Shown here: piece after piece, positions 52,789-62,328 of the stretch
How positions within the stretch are numbered: position 1 is the stretch's first letter
Layout: the number at the start of each line of letters is the position of its first letter
From: Betaproteobacteria bacterium
GTDB taxonomy: Bacteria > Pseudomonadota > Gammaproteobacteria > Burkholderiales > Casimicrobiaceae
Direction: 5' to 3'
Assembly (NCBI GenBank): GCA_013298765.1
Contig: JAAFJA010000003.1
Location: 186,001 to 250,000 of the forward strand
Length of the DNA stretch: 64,000 nt
Translations under genes and position numbers: made by a program
Notes under the pieces: generated by a model
What the model was told of the DNA's origin: nothing
Seen by the model: only the letters and a program-made list of their open reading frames with translations
Databases searched by the model: none

Positions 52789-55752
52789 TTAGCTGGTCAT
52801 AAGCGCAACATTGCCGCCCGCCGCCACAGTATTCACGGTAATGGTTTGTTCAGCGCAGAAGCGATACAAGTAATGCGGACCACCTGCTTTCGGGCCCGTT
52901 CCGCTGAGGCCTTCGCCACCGAACGGCTGAACGCCCACCACCGCGCCAATGATGTTGCGATTGATGTAGACGTTACCCACGTGCGCACGCGACGCAAGTG
53001 ATTGCGCGCGGCGATCGATTCGGGTGTGAATGCCAAGCGTGAGTCCGAAGCCAAGCGCGTTCACTTGATCGATGATCGCTTCAGGTTCGCCACGCCAGCG
53101 GACGAGTTGAAGCACAGGCCCGAAGATTTCTTCCTTGATGTCTGTGAGTGAGCCCACCTCAAACAAATGTGGCACTACTGTATTGGCAAGTGCGTCCTGC
53201 GAGCGCTCGCCTTTCGCGAGCAACGTTGTCGTGGTGCTCAGGCGCTCAATATGCTTTTGTATGCCCGCGAATGCCTCTGCATCGATGAGCGGGCCAACAT
53301 CGGTGGTGAGCTCTCTCGGCGCGGCAACACGTAGCTCAGCGATCGCCCCTTTGAGCATTTCAATCACGCCGTCGGCAATCGCTTCGTGCACACACAACAC
53401 GCGCAGCGCCGAGCAGCGCTGTCCGGCCGAGCGAAACGCGGATTGCACAACGGCATCCACCACATGCTCGGGCAGCGCGGTTGAATCGACAAGCATGGCA
53501 TTGATACCGCCAGTCTCCGCGATCAGCGGCACGATCGGCCCGTCTTTCTGGGCGAGCGTGCGCTGAATGATCTTGGCAACCGCCGTGGAGCCTGTGAACA
53601 CCACACCGGCGGCATTTGGATGCGAAACAAGTGCCGCGCCCACGGTGTGCCCCAAGCCAAACACAAGTTGCAATACGTCTTTAGGCACGCCTGCGCCGTG
53701 CAGGATGGCGGCCATTTCGTTGGCAATCACCGGCGTCTGCTCAGCCGGTTTGGCGATCACGGTGTTGCCTGTAGCGAGTGCGGCGGCGATTTGCCCAACG
53801 AAAATTGCGAGCGGGAAATTCCACGGCGAGATCGCCACCCAGGTGCCGCGACCGCGCAGATAGAGCGTGTTTCTCTCGCCAGTAGGCCCAGGCAGCTCAA
53901 TGGGCGTCGCGATCCGCTCAGCCTCGTCGGCGTAGTAACGCAGGAAATCGATCGCCTCGCGGACTTCAGCCACCGTGTCGCCCCAAGTTTTGTAGGCCTC
54001 CAAAACGAGCAATCCGCAGAAGCGTGGCAAATCTTGCTCAAGTGCGTCGGCCGCCGTGCGTAACGCGCGAGCGCGAGTTTCAACCGGCGTATCGCGCCAG
54101 CCAATTTGCGCGCTCGCCGCCCGTGAAAACGCAGCGTTCACCTCTGCAACCGAAGTCTCAGTAATTGGATACAGCTGTATCGTTGATAAAACTTCTTTAA
54201 TTGGGCTACGTGCGCTTTCAATGGATAAGTCAATTCCACTACTATTCACCCGTTTGCCTAGAATTTCTTTGGGCAAAACAAGTGAAGTTTCCTTAAAAAC
54301 ACGAAGCGGAGATTCGAGCAAGGTTTCGATCCCCACATCATCGTCCGCCAACTGGTGAACGAACGAAGAATTCGCGCCGTTTTCCAGCAGGCGCCGCACC
54401 AGATAGGCAAGCAAATCTCGATGCGACCCAACGGGCGCGTAGACGCGGATGGTGCGATCCTTTGCCGCCGTCTTCAAATACTCGCGATACACGCCGCCGC
54501 CCATGCCGTGCAAACGCTGGAGCTCGAAAGGTGCATCCAAGCGCTGCGCGATTTGTTCGATGGCCGCAATCGTGCCCGCGTTGTGCGTCGCGAACTGTGG
54601 AAAGTACACATCCTTACGCTCTAAAAGCACCGTCGCGCAGGCAAGATAACTCGAATCCGAGTGCTGCTTCTCGGTGAACACGGGATAGTGCGATAGCCCG
54701 AGCTCCTGGGCGCGTTTGATCTCGCTATCCCAGTACGCGCCTTTGACGAGTCGGCACATCACGCGGACACCCGCCCGTTTCGCCATGTCTGCGACGCATT
54801 CCACCAAATCCACAGAACGCGTTTGGTAGGCCTGCAGCGCCAATCCAAAGCCGGTCCAGCTCGGATGATGATTTGCAATGCGCTTGAGCACGGCGTCAAA
54901 CACGTCGAGCGAGAGTTCGAGGCGATCAACTTCCTCGGCATCGACGGTCAGATTGATGTTTGCACTTGCCGCGAGATCGGCGAGCGACCAAACACGCGGC
55001 ACAAGCTCGGACATTACTCGATCTTTTTGCAGTTCCTCGTAGCGCGGATGCAGCGCGGAAAGTTTGATCGAAATGCCATCAGAGTTTCGCGGATCATCGC
55101 TCGCACCGCCGAATTTTTTCTTGGAGACGATGATGGCGCGAATCGCGTGTTCGTACGCTGCAAAGTAGCGAGTGGCATCCTCGCTCGTGCGCGCGCCCTC
55201 GCCCAACATGTCAAAACTGAAGCGAAGCTGTGGCGTGTGTTTTCTCTCTTTGGCGGATTCTTGTAACGCTTCTTCGATGTTCTGGCCAAGCACGAACTGC
55301 TTGGCTAAGAGCTGCACTGCGCGGGCCGTTGCGGCAACGATGGTTTTTGCGCCGAGCTTCGCGAACACGCCTTGCGGCTGATCATCGTCGGGGAGCGTTC
55401 GCTTTGAAAGCGCGATCACCGTGTTGGAAAGGCGCGCCAGCGATGAATCACTTGATCCGTCGAAATTTGCCCGTGAGAGTTGATCAGCTGTTAACTCGAT
55501 GGCGGTTGCCGAATCGGGAACTCGCAACAGCGCTTCGGCCAAACGCATCAAGGCCAGACCCTCTGGTTTCGAGATCGGATACTCCTTGAGCAGCGATTCC
55601 ATCGCCCAAAACGGTGGCGGGTCACGGCGCACGCCTTCCACCCACGGACGCGCGGTCTCGATCACGCGCTCCCAGGCAAGATGCGCGGCTGCGCGTGCAA
55701 TGTTCGCCTCAACAATCGGTTGTTCGGCGCGGTACGGCTCCGGAAGTCGCAT
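52789..55752 (-). CDS. putA: Bifunctional proline dehydrogenase/glutamate-semialdehyde dehydrogenase PutA
   Basis: PutA oxidises proline to glutamate in two steps. The 987-residue protein is the minimal (type A) form: it begins directly with the helical arm and the FAD-dependent proline dehydrogenase barrel (about 60-460), followed by the NAD-dependent aldehyde dehydrogenase (about 490-975) with active-site Glu in IAETGGINAML and catalytic Cys in SAGQRCSALRVL. The ribbon-helix-helix DNA-binding domain of trifunctional PutA is absent, consistent with control by the divergent Lrp-type regulator. Confidence 0.96.
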   Translation of the reverse strand: MRLPEPYRAEQPIVEANIARAAAHLAWERVIETARPWVEGVRRDPPPFWAMESLLKEYPISKPEGLALMRLAEALLRVPDSATAIELTADQLSRANFDGSSDSSLARLSNTVIALSKRTLPDDDQPQGVFAKLGAKTIVAATARAVQLLAKQFVLGQNIEEALQESAKERKHTPQLRFSFDMLGEGARTSEDATRYFAAYEHAIRAIIVSKKKFGGASDDPRNSDGISIKLSALHPRYEELQKDRVMSELVPRVWSLADLAASANINLTVDAEEVDRLELSLDVFDAVLKRIANHHPSWTGFGLALQAYQTRSVDLVECVADMAKRAGVRVMCRLVKGAYWDSEIKRAQELGLSHYPVFTEKQHSDSSYLACATVLLERKDVYFPQFATHNAGTIAAIEQIAQRLDAPFELQRLHGMGGGVYREYLKTAAKDRTIRVYAPVGSHRDLLAYLVRRLLENGANSSFVHQLADDDVGIETLLESPLRVFKETSLVLPKEILGKRVNSSGIDLSIESARSPIKEVLSTIQLYPITETSVAEVNAAFSRAASAQIGWRDTPVETRARALRTAADALEQDLPRFCGLLVLEAYKTWGDTVAEVREAIDFLRYYADEAERIATPIELPGPTGERNTLYLRGRGTWVAISPWNFPLAIFVGQIAAALATGNTVIAKPAEQTPVIANEMAAILHGAGVPKDVLQLVFGLGHTVGAALVSHPNAAGVVFTGSTAVAKIIQRTLAQKDGPIVPLIAETGGINAMLVDSTALPEHVVDAVVQSAFRSAGQRCSALRVLCVHEAIADGVIEMLKGAIAELRVAAPRELTTDVGPLIDAEAFAGIQKHIERLSTTTTLLAKGERSQDALANTVVPHLFEVGSLTDIKEEIFGPVLQLVRWRGEPEAIIDQVNALGFGLTLGIHTRIDRRAQSLASRAHVGNVYINRNIIGAVVGVQPFGGEGLSGTGPKAGGPHYLYRFCAEQTITVNTVAAGGNVALMTS

Positions 55753-55796
55753 AGATTCCCCTAAAAACGAATTCTGTGCATGATAGGGAGAAAGCC

Positions 55797-55844
55797 GATG
55801 AATAATTCACCATTTTCGGTAGCTTTTGTAGTCAATAATTCATC
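55797..55844. promoter_or_regulatory. Probable Lrp-type operator between putA and its regulator
   Basis: GATGAATAATTCA (55797-55809) and TCAATAATTCATC (55832-55844) are near-perfect inverted copies, and each core (TGAATAATTCA) is itself almost palindromic, about 35 bases apart centre to centre. This is what an AsnC/Lrp regulator would bind in the 112-bp divergent region. Confidence 0.6.
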
Positions 55845-55864
55845 AAAGCGAGGGTAGGCATTCA

Positions 55865-56329
55865 ATGGGCGAAGAACTGGATTCAATTGACCGAAAGATT
55901 CTCAGTCAGCTGCAGCAAGATGGCAGGATCAGCAATACCCGGCTCGCCGAGGTGGTCGCGCTCTCGCCGACAGCCGTCCTCGCACGCTCGCAGCGCTTGT
56001 ATCGTGAGGGCTATGTAGATAGCGTCGAAGCACGGCTCAACGCTCGCAAACTGGGTCTGGCAACGCTTATCTTCGTCGAGGTGCGTTTGGATCGCACCAC
56101 GCCGAACGTGCTTGATGCATTCAGCGCCTCAGTACAGGTTCATCCCGAAATCCTGGAATGCCATATGGTGGCTGGCGGCTTTGACTACTTGCTAAAGATC
56201 CGTGTGCGAGACATGGATCACTTCCATCATTTCGCCAACACTCGACTCTGGACGCTCCCGGGCGTGCGCGAAACACGAACGTACACGGTGATGCACGAGG
56301 TAAAAAACTCAACGCGGCTCGCGGTTTAG
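55865..56329 (+). CDS. Lrp/AsnC-family regulator, probable PutR
   Basis: The 154-residue protein has an N-terminal helix-turn-helix (LDSIDRKILSQLQQDGRISNTRLAEVVALSPTAVLAR, about 5-41 in segments) and a C-terminal RAM ligand domain (about 65-150; ECHMVAGGFDYLLKIRV). Divergent placement with putA and the operator-like repeat between them point to proline-responsive control of putA, as for PutR/BkdR-type regulators. The target is inferred from context. Confidence 0.88.
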   Translation: MGEELDSIDRKILSQLQQDGRISNTRLAEVVALSPTAVLARSQRLYREGYVDSVEARLNARKLGLATLIFVEVRLDRTTPNVLDAFSASVQVHPEILECHMVAGGFDYLLKIRVRDMDHFHHFANTRLWTLPGVRETRTYTVMHEVKNSTRLAV

Positions 56330-56452
56330 AGGGCGCATCTAGTTGATGATGCACCGTTCGCTACTGTAAATCTGTGTCGCGGGTTGTCATCGCTTGAGCC
56401 TAGCGATTTCCCTCGGCGATTCGGCGATCTTTGTCACATCGCCGCAAGGCGG

Positions 56453-57379
56453 TCACTCAATTGCATTCACGCCATCCCGCACCAGATCAGGTCGTAGCGA
56501 AGGAGAACAGAGCTCGATGAATCGATACGCATAACCGCGCAAAAAATACCCGCGCCGCACGCCGATTTTGGTGACGTTCTGCGGGAATAGTTGTGGCGCC
56601 TTGATGAGCGTGAGGTCCTGATCCCGCACGGAGTCGAACGCGCCTTCTGCAACGATGCCGATTCCAAGACCCAGTTCAACGTAGGTCTTGATTACATCCG
56701 CATCGAGTGCAGACATCGCGATGGTGGGCTTCACGCCCGCGCTCGCAAACATTTGGTCGATGCGTGATCGTCCTGTAAATCCCTCGTGATACGTAATGAT
56801 GGGGTATTTCGCGACTTCGTCTAGCGTGATTGCTGGGATCTGTTCAAGTGGGTGACCGCGCGGGACCACCACCGCGTGATGCCACGCGTAGTAGGGAAAC
56901 GCTGCAATGTCGGGCTCTCCTCCGAGCGCTTCCGTAGCAATCGCAATATCGGCCTTGCCTTCGAGCAAGAGATTTTGAATCTCCTCGGGGCTTCCTTGAA
57001 TCAGCGCCAGATGCACCTTCGGAAATTCTTTACGAAACGCCGAAATCACGCGCGGCAGCGCATAACGCGCTTGGGTGTGCGTTGTCGCAATCGTGAGCTT
57101 TCCTTCGTCAACTTGGGTGTAATGCGCCGCGAGCTCTTTGATGTTTTGCGCGTCTAGCAAAAGTCGGTCAACGATGCGGGCCAAGTCCGCTCCCGGTTCG
57201 GTGAGCCCAGTAAGACGCTTGCCTTTTCTTACAAAGAGTTCGACCCCGAGTTCATCCTCGAGATCCTTAATGTGCTTACTGACACCCGACTGCGACGTGT
57301 AGAGGGCAGCACCAACTTCAGTTAAATTGAAATTTTGACGAACGGTTTCGCGAACAATTCTAAGCTGCTGAAAGTTCAT
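56453..57379 (-). CDS. cysB: CysB-family LysR regulator of sulfur assimilation
   Basis: The 308-residue regulator has a LysR helix-turn-helix ([43 protein letters not shown]) and an effector domain with [12 protein letters not shown], the CysB signature around the sulfate/N-acetylserine pocket, and [12 protein letters not shown]. Its start overlaps the cysA stop by 4 bases (ATGA), so the regulator is the last gene of the sulfate-uptake operon and probably regulates it. Confidence 0.92.
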   Translation of the reverse strand: MNFQQLRIVRETVRQNFNLTEVGAALYTSQSGVSKHIKDLEDELGVELFVRKGKRLTGLTEPGADLARIVDRLLLDAQNIKELAAHYTQVDEGKLTIATTHTQARYALPRVISAFRKEFPKVHLALIQGSPEEIQNLLLEGKADIAIATEALGGEPDIAAFPYYAWHHAVVVPRGHPLEQIPAITLDEVAKYPIITYHEGFTGRSRIDQMFASAGVKPTIAMSALDADVIKTYVELGLGIGIVAEGAFDSVRDQDLTLIKAPQLFPQNVTKIGVRRGYFLRGYAYRFIELCSPSLRPDLVRDGVNAIE

Positions 57380-58416
57380 GACGCAGCGCCCGCGCTTTGG
57401 GCGATTTGCCGATCAAACACATGGAGCCTTGTTGGCCTCACGTGAACCACCTTACCTTCAAAAAGATCGAGCGAGCCCACGGCAACTAGAGGTAGTTCAA
57501 TCTCAAAATAGCGATGATCACTCTTCGGCCCAGACCTGACCTGCTCAAGCGCTTCGATACGCGTTGTAGCGCCACGGTGCTGCACCCGGCTTACAGTGAC
57601 AGCGACCGTGTCATGACATGCGCTTAGCGCTAGCTCGGTTTCGTGCGGCCGCGCATAACCGTAGCCTTGCGCCGCGTCACTAATCTCAAAGCGATTCGCG
57701 GTCCCCAAGAAGTCGAACACGAAGGCCGAAGCGGGCTTTTGGTACACCTCGGTGGGTGCGCCCACTTGCTCAATACGCCCATGGTTGATCAGCACGATAC
57801 GATCTGAAACTTCGACGGCTTCGTCTTGATCGTGAGTGACGAACACCGAGGTGACGTGCAACTCATCGTGCAGACGGCGCAGCCACCGACGCAACTCTTT
57901 TCTTACTTTTGCATCGAGTGCGCCAAAGGGCTCGTCTAACAAGAGTACGCGCGGCTCGACCGCGAGCGCGCGTGCTAGTGCGATGCGTTGGCGCTGCCCG
58001 CCTGAAAGCTGGGCTGGGAAACGGTTTGCAGCCCAATCCAGCTGCACCAGCTCAAGTAGCTGGTGTACTTTCTGCGCAATTGCGGCATCTGTAGGTCGCG
58101 TTTTCTTGGAGCGCGCACGCAAGCCGAACGCGACATTCTCAAACACTGTCATGTGTTTAAACAGCGCGTAGTGCTGAAACACAAATCCAACTTGGCGCTC
58201 GCGGACGTGGGTATCCGATGCGTCGTCGCCGTCGAGCAAAACGCGACCGCTATCAGCGTTTTCCAAACCGGCGATGATTCGAAGCAATGTTGTTTTTCCG
58301 CAGCCCGATGGCCCGAGAAGCGCGACTAATTCGCCACTCGGCACGTCTAGCGTGACGTTATCGAGCGCCTTGAACCCGCCAAATTGCTTACTAATGTTTT
58401 CAACTCTGATGCTCAT
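57376..58416 (-). CDS. cysA: Sulfate/thiosulfate ABC transporter ATPase CysA
   Basis: The 346-residue ATPase has Walker [10 protein letters not shown] (35-43), signature [15 protein letters not shown] and Walker [13 protein letters not shown], followed by a C-terminal TOBE-like regulatory domain (from about 240). [18 protein letters not shown] at the N-terminus is CysA-like. The ATG at 58416 overlaps the cysW stop (ATGA); the longer frame is discounted. It energises CysTW. Confidence 0.94.
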   Translation of the reverse strand: MSIRVENISKQFGGFKALDNVTLDVPSGELVALLGPSGCGKTTLLRIIAGLENADSGRVLLDGDDASDTHVRERQVGFVFQHYALFKHMTVFENVAFGLRARSKKTRPTDAAIAQKVHQLLELVQLDWAANRFPAQLSGGQRQRIALARALAVEPRVLLLDEPFGALDAKVRKELRRWLRRLHDELHVTSVFVTHDQDEAVEVSDRIVLINHGRIEQVGAPTEVYQKPASAFVFDFLGTANRFEISDAAQGYGYARPHETELALSACHDTVAVTVSRVQHRGATTRIEALEQVRSGPKSDHRYFEIELPLVAVGSLDLFEGKVVHVRPTRLHVFDRQIAQSAGAAS

Positions 58417-59303
58417 GATTGCAGTTCCTTCAATACGCTTTTCTGACGCCACTCGATCAACGACTTCGCCCCAAGCGTCACAAGGGCCAACATCGCAAGC
58501 AATGATGCGACCGCAAAGGCAGCGGTAAATTGGTATTCGTTGTAAAGAATTTCGATATGCAGCGGCAGCGTGTTGGTCTGGCCGCGAATATGTCCCGAGA
58601 CCACTGAGACAGCGCCAAACTCACCCATTGCACGGGCGTTGGTGAGAATCACACCGTACAAGAGCGCCCACTTTACGTTGGGTAACGTGACACTCCAAAA
58701 TACGCGCCAGCCAGACGCCCCCAGCACGACCGCCGCCTCTTCTTCTTCGCGCCCTTGGGCCTGCATCAGCGGGATCAGCTCTCGCGCAACAAAAGGCACC
58801 GTGACAAACATCGTCGCTAGGACGATGCCTGGCACGGCGAAGATGATCTTCAGATCGTTCTCCTTGAGCCACGGACCAAACCAGCCATGCGCACCGAAGA
58901 GCAGCACGTAGATGAGCCCCGCAATCACTGGGGACACAGAAAACGGCAAATCGATGAGGGTCAGCAGAATCTGTTTCCCGCGAAATTCAAACTTTGCAAT
59001 AGCCCACGCGGCCGCAACCCCGAAAACAAGATTGAGCGGAACCGATATCGCAGCCGCAATCAACGTGAGTTTGATCGCTGACCATGCATCAGCCTCGGTC
59101 ACGGCATCTTTGTAAAGCGACCAGCCCTTCGCAAACGCCTCGACGAACACGACCACCAGAGGCAACAGCAGGAAGAGTGAAAAAAATGCAATCGAGACTG
59201 CGATCAAACTCCACTTGGCCCACGCGGGTTCTGACGTAGCGGCCCGGGTTTCGAAGATTGCAGGGGAGCGCTCTAGTGTGCCGACGATATTGACGACACT
59301 CAT
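58413..59303 (-). CDS. cysW: Sulfate ABC transporter permease CysW
   Basis: The 296-residue permease has six membrane segments and the EAA loop [23 protein letters not shown] (about 186-208). The segment [16 protein letters not shown] is characteristic of CysW. The start ATG at 59303 overlaps the cysT stop by 4 bases. Confidence 0.94.
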   Translation of the reverse strand: MSVVNIVGTLERSPAIFETRAATSEPAWAKWSLIAVSIAFFSLFLLLPLVVVFVEAFAKGWSLYKDAVTEADAWSAIKLTLIAAAISVPLNLVFGVAAAWAIAKFEFRGKQILLTLIDLPFSVSPVIAGLIYVLLFGAHGWFGPWLKENDLKIIFAVPGIVLATMFVTVPFVARELIPLMQAQGREEEEAAVVLGASGWRVFWSVTLPNVKWALLYGVILTNARAMGEFGAVSVVSGHIRGQTNTLPLHIEILYNEYQFTAAFAVASLLAMLALVTLGAKSLIEWRQKSVLKELQS

Positions 59304-60232
59304 AGCGTCCGTCCTGAGCGGCGCGCAGTCCACGCTTGCAATAGATTGATCGCCAGTAGAAGCACGAACGAGATCACAAGCATGACGCTCGCGACGGCGG
59401 TTGCCCCGGCATAGTCGTACTGCTCGAGCTTCGTGATGATGATGAGCGGCGTAATCTCTGACACGTAGGGCACGTTGCCAGCGATGAAAATAATCGATCC
59501 ATACTCGCCGACTGCGCGCGCAAACGCGAGTGCGAAGCCGGTCAAGAGCGCCGGGATCATCGCCGGCAAAATTACACGAATGATCGTCCGCAGTCGTGAT
59601 GCGCCGAGACTGGCGGCTGCTTCTTCAAACTCGATTTCATGGTCTTGTAATACGGGTTGAAGGGTGCGAACAACAAAGGGTAGACCGATAAATACCATCG
59701 CGACGTAAATCCCAATCGGTGTGAAGGCAACCTTCAAACCGAGCGCTTCGAGCGGCGCACCGAGCACACCGTTCTTCGCGTAGATCGCCGTGAGCGCGAT
59801 ACCCGCTACCGCTGTCGGCAACGCAAACGGAAGATCAATCAATGTGTCCACAAGCTTGCGCCCGGGGAACGAATAGCGCACGAGCACCCACGCGAGAATC
59901 CCCCCAAACACGACGTTCGTCACGGCAGCAAGCAACGCAGCACCGAAGCTCACGAGATAGGTAGCAACAACGCGTGGCGCAAACACAGCGTCGATGAACG
60001 CGTCAAAGGTCAGCGAAAAGGTTCGCGCGAAGAGCGCTACGAGCGGTAACAAAACAACAATTGAGAGGTAGGTGAGCGATACGCCAAGACTTAATGGCAG
60101 CCCTGGTAGCACTCGGCGACCAGGTCGCGTTCGAAGTGCGGTCTGAGTTTCTGGAGGGCGTCGATGGATAGCTTCTGCTGGGTACGGCGGTGTACCAAAG
60201 CCCGCATTCGCGGGGGTCGTAGTGGCTGTCAT
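59300..60232 (-). CDS. cysT: Sulfate ABC transporter permease CysT
   Basis: The 310-residue permease has six membrane segments, [22 protein letters not shown] in the first, the EAA loop [19 protein letters not shown] and [16 protein letters not shown], all CysT/CysU-like. The first ATG (60232) is used; an in-frame TTG at 60268 would add 12 residues, and neither has a clear ribosome-binding site. An alpha/beta hydrolase gene lies 125 bases upstream. Confidence 0.93.
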   Translation of the reverse strand: MTATTTPANAGFGTPPYPAEAIHRRPPETQTALRTRPGRRVLPGLPLSLGVSLTYLSIVVLLPLVALFARTFSLTFDAFIDAVFAPRVVATYLVSFGAALLAAVTNVVFGGILAWVLVRYSFPGRKLVDTLIDLPFALPTAVAGIALTAIYAKNGVLGAPLEALGLKVAFTPIGIYVAMVFIGLPFVVRTLQPVLQDHEIEFEEAAASLGASRLRTIIRVILPAMIPALLTGFALAFARAVGEYGSIIFIAGNVPYVSEITPLIIITKLEQYDYAGATAVASVMLVISFVLLLAINLLQAWTARRSGRTL

Positions 60233-60357
60233 GATGGGTACGGAATGTGATGCAAACTTCAGCTGCAATGAATCGAGGAAAGGCTAAACCGGCCCGCGGT
60301 TTCATTGTTTGTACGATTAGTAATGTGAGTATTCTTTTTTGGCATGTATGAGCGTAG

Positions 60358-61008
60358 CTACGCAAACCAATGTCGCTCAATAGCGCGCAGCGCATAGCGC
60401 TCGCGTGTGGTGTGCGGTGCATACCGTTCATCGAACTCCCCGAGCGGACAAAGGTGATGCGCCTCGCGCAGACCGTTGAAGAGATCGAGCCCTTGTTGCC
60501 ACGGCCCAAAGCCCGCTTCCGCGTTGATATGTCCCGCCGCGCCGAGGTTCACGAGCCTAGCGCCCCAGCGCTCTGCCCAGACATTTGCCGTGGTGAAGCG
60601 CATCCACGGATCGTTGGTGCTGGCGACGACAACCGCCGGAAACCCGAGCGCCGTGTGCGGAAGTTGCGATGAGATCGAACGAATAGTTGTCCGCGGCTCC
60701 AATCCGTGAACGCTGAAACGTTTGGGATTGGCCGGGGCAACAAGCATCGCGCCGCGTATTCGATTGGCGCGCGACTGAGCGGCGGCTGCCGTTACCAAGC
60801 AGCCAAAACTGTGCGCAATGATCCACACTGGCGTCGCACTTTCGTCGATTGCCGTGGCGAGCGCGTCGGACCATTCGTCGAGGCGCGCCGAATTCCAGTC
60901 GCGCTGTTCAACGCGACGCGCGCCGTCGATCTGGCGCTCCATCCAAGTCTGCCAGTGCAACTCCCCGCTCCCGTAGAGCCCAGGTACGATCAACGTGGTC
61001 GCAGACAT
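60358..61008 (-). CDS. RBBP9/YdeN-type serine hydrolase
   Basis: The 216-residue alpha/beta hydrolase starts with the family hallmark PGLYGSGELHWQTWM (9-23). The nucleophile Ser67 is in IAHSFGC, followed by the acid in STNDPWM (about 139-145) and His in GAAGHINAEAGFGPW (about 163-177). A strong ribosome-binding site (GGGAGG) precedes the ATG at 61008. It lies inside the sulfate-uptake operon, 28 bases after sbp. Its substrate is unknown, and its link to sulfate is contextual. Confidence 0.88.
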   Translation of the reverse strand: MSATTLIVPGLYGSGELHWQTWMERQIDGARRVEQRDWNSARLDEWSDALATAIDESATPVWIIAHSFGCLVTAAAAQSRANRIRGAMLVAPANPKRFSVHGLEPRTTIRSISSQLPHTALGFPAVVVASTNDPWMRFTTANVWAERWGARLVNLGAAGHINAEAGFGPWQQGLDLFNGLREAHHLCPLGEFDERYAPHTTRERYALRAIERHWFA

Positions 61009-61036
61009 ACATCCTCCCGAATACGCGCGTTGACAA

Positions 61037-62044
61037 TTACTTGCGTACAGCGATTTGGTCGAACACGCCGCCATCCGCGAAGTGCTCTTTCTGTGCTTTT
61101 TGCCAGCCCCCAAACACCGTGTCGATCGAAACCAGTTTTACTGGCGCAAATTGCTTTGAGAACTCGGAGGCGATTTTGGAATCACGAGGACGGTAGAAGT
61201 GCTTTCCGGCGAGACGTTGCCCTTCTGGTGTGTACAAAAACTCCAGGTACGCCTGGGCTACTTTACGCGTGCCGCGTTTGTCGACCACCTTATCGACGAT
61301 AGCGACTGGCGGTTCCGCCAAAATTGAAAGCGAAGGCACAACCACTTCGAGCTTGTCAGGGCCGAGCTCCTTGATCGCAAGTAAGGCTTCGTTTTCCCAA
61401 GCAATCAGTACATCGCCGATGCCACGTTCGACAAAAGTGGTCGTTGATCCGCGCGCACCGGTGTCGAGTACTTTTACGTTGTCGTACACGGATTTAGTGA
61501 AGCTACGTGCGGTAGTTGCGCTACCGCCCGGTTGCGCGAGCGAGTACGCCCACGCAGCGAGGTAGTTCCAGCGCGCGCCGCCTGACGTCTTGGGATTTGG
61601 CGTTATCACTTCTACGCCAGCGCGCGCGAGATCATTCCAATCTTTGATCTTTTTTGGATTGCCTTTGCGCACGAGAAAGACGATGGTCGAGGTGTAAGGC
61701 GCAGCGTTATTTGGCAAACGCTTCTGCCAGTCTTTCGGCAAAAGACCGCCGTTTTCGTGAATGGCATCGATATCGTAGGCAAGAGCGAGCGTGACCACGT
61801 CTGCTTCAAGCCCATCAATCACGGCTCGTGCTTGCTTGGCGGAGCCGCCATGCGATTGCTTAACGCTCAAGCTTTCACCGGATTTCGCTTTCCATTGTTT
61901 CGCGAATGCAGCATTGAACTCGCTGTAGAACTCGCGCGTCGGGTCGTAGGACACGTTTAGCAGTGTCGTTTGCGCGGCAACGGAAGAAGCGAAAATGAGA
62001 CCGAGGCTAGAGCCGAGCGCGAGGAGGAGTTTTCTTGATTGCAT
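61037..62044 (-). CDS. sbp: Sulfate-binding periplasmic protein
   Basis: This protein delivers sulfate to CysTWA. The 335-residue protein has a signal peptide (about 1-24, ending VAA), then [39 protein letters not shown] and [16 protein letters not shown], the ligand-contacting family motifs of Sbp/CysP. It is the first gene of the operon, with an inverted repeat about 55-80 bases upstream. Confidence 0.95.
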   Translation of the reverse strand: MQSRKLLLALGSSLGLIFASSVAAQTTLLNVSYDPTREFYSEFNAAFAKQWKAKSGESLSVKQSHGGSAKQARAVIDGLEADVVTLALAYDIDAIHENGGLLPKDWQKRLPNNAAPYTSTIVFLVRKGNPKKIKDWNDLARAGVEVITPNPKTSGGARWNYLAAWAYSLAQPGGSATTARSFTKSVYDNVKVLDTGARGSTTTFVERGIGDVLIAWENEALLAIKELGPDKLEVVVPSLSILAEPPVAIVDKVVDKRGTRKVAQAYLEFLYTPEGQRLAGKHFYRPRDSKIASEFSKQFAPVKLVSIDTVFGGWQKAQKEHFADGGVFDQIAVRK

Positions 62045-62098
62045 ACAGCGTTGTCATCCAAAAACGTAAGGGATGCAACGTTAGAAGTAAGCACCGCT

Positions 62099-62124
62099 GA
62101 AGTGAACCAAGAAAAATTCACTTC
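62099..62124. promoter_or_regulatory. Inverted repeat upstream of sbp, candidate CysB site
   Basis: GAAGTGAA (62099-62106) and TTCACTTC (62117-62124) form a perfect 8-base inverted repeat with a 10-base spacer, 55 bases upstream of the sbp ATG. A second pair, AATTCA/TGAATT, overlaps it (62115-62134). The region is AT-rich and placed as a LysR-type operator would be. Binding by CysB is inferred. Confidence 0.5.
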
Positions 62125-62272
62125 GTTATGAATTTCAACGATATACAGCTGGCTTGAGCACAGAAGGAGCACGCCCATTGCGCGCCTCAAGCCTTGTCTG
62201 CGCGTTGCGTCTTTGACCTGCTAGTTGTGCCGGCCTTAACTGCCCCGGTTGTCGCGAAGAAAGATGCGTAGC

Positions 62273-62303
62273 AAAAAAAAACGGCACCCGAAGGTGCCGT
62301 TTT
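62273..62303 (-). terminator. Intrinsic terminator of livK
   Basis: Minus-strand ACGGCACC (62300-62293) and GGTGCCGT (62288-62281) form an 8-bp stem with a 4-base loop, followed by a T run read from 62280 down to 62273. It lies 29 bases after the livK stop. Confidence 0.9.
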
Positions 62304-62328
62304 GCTTAGAGCCGTCGCTGAATCGCGA

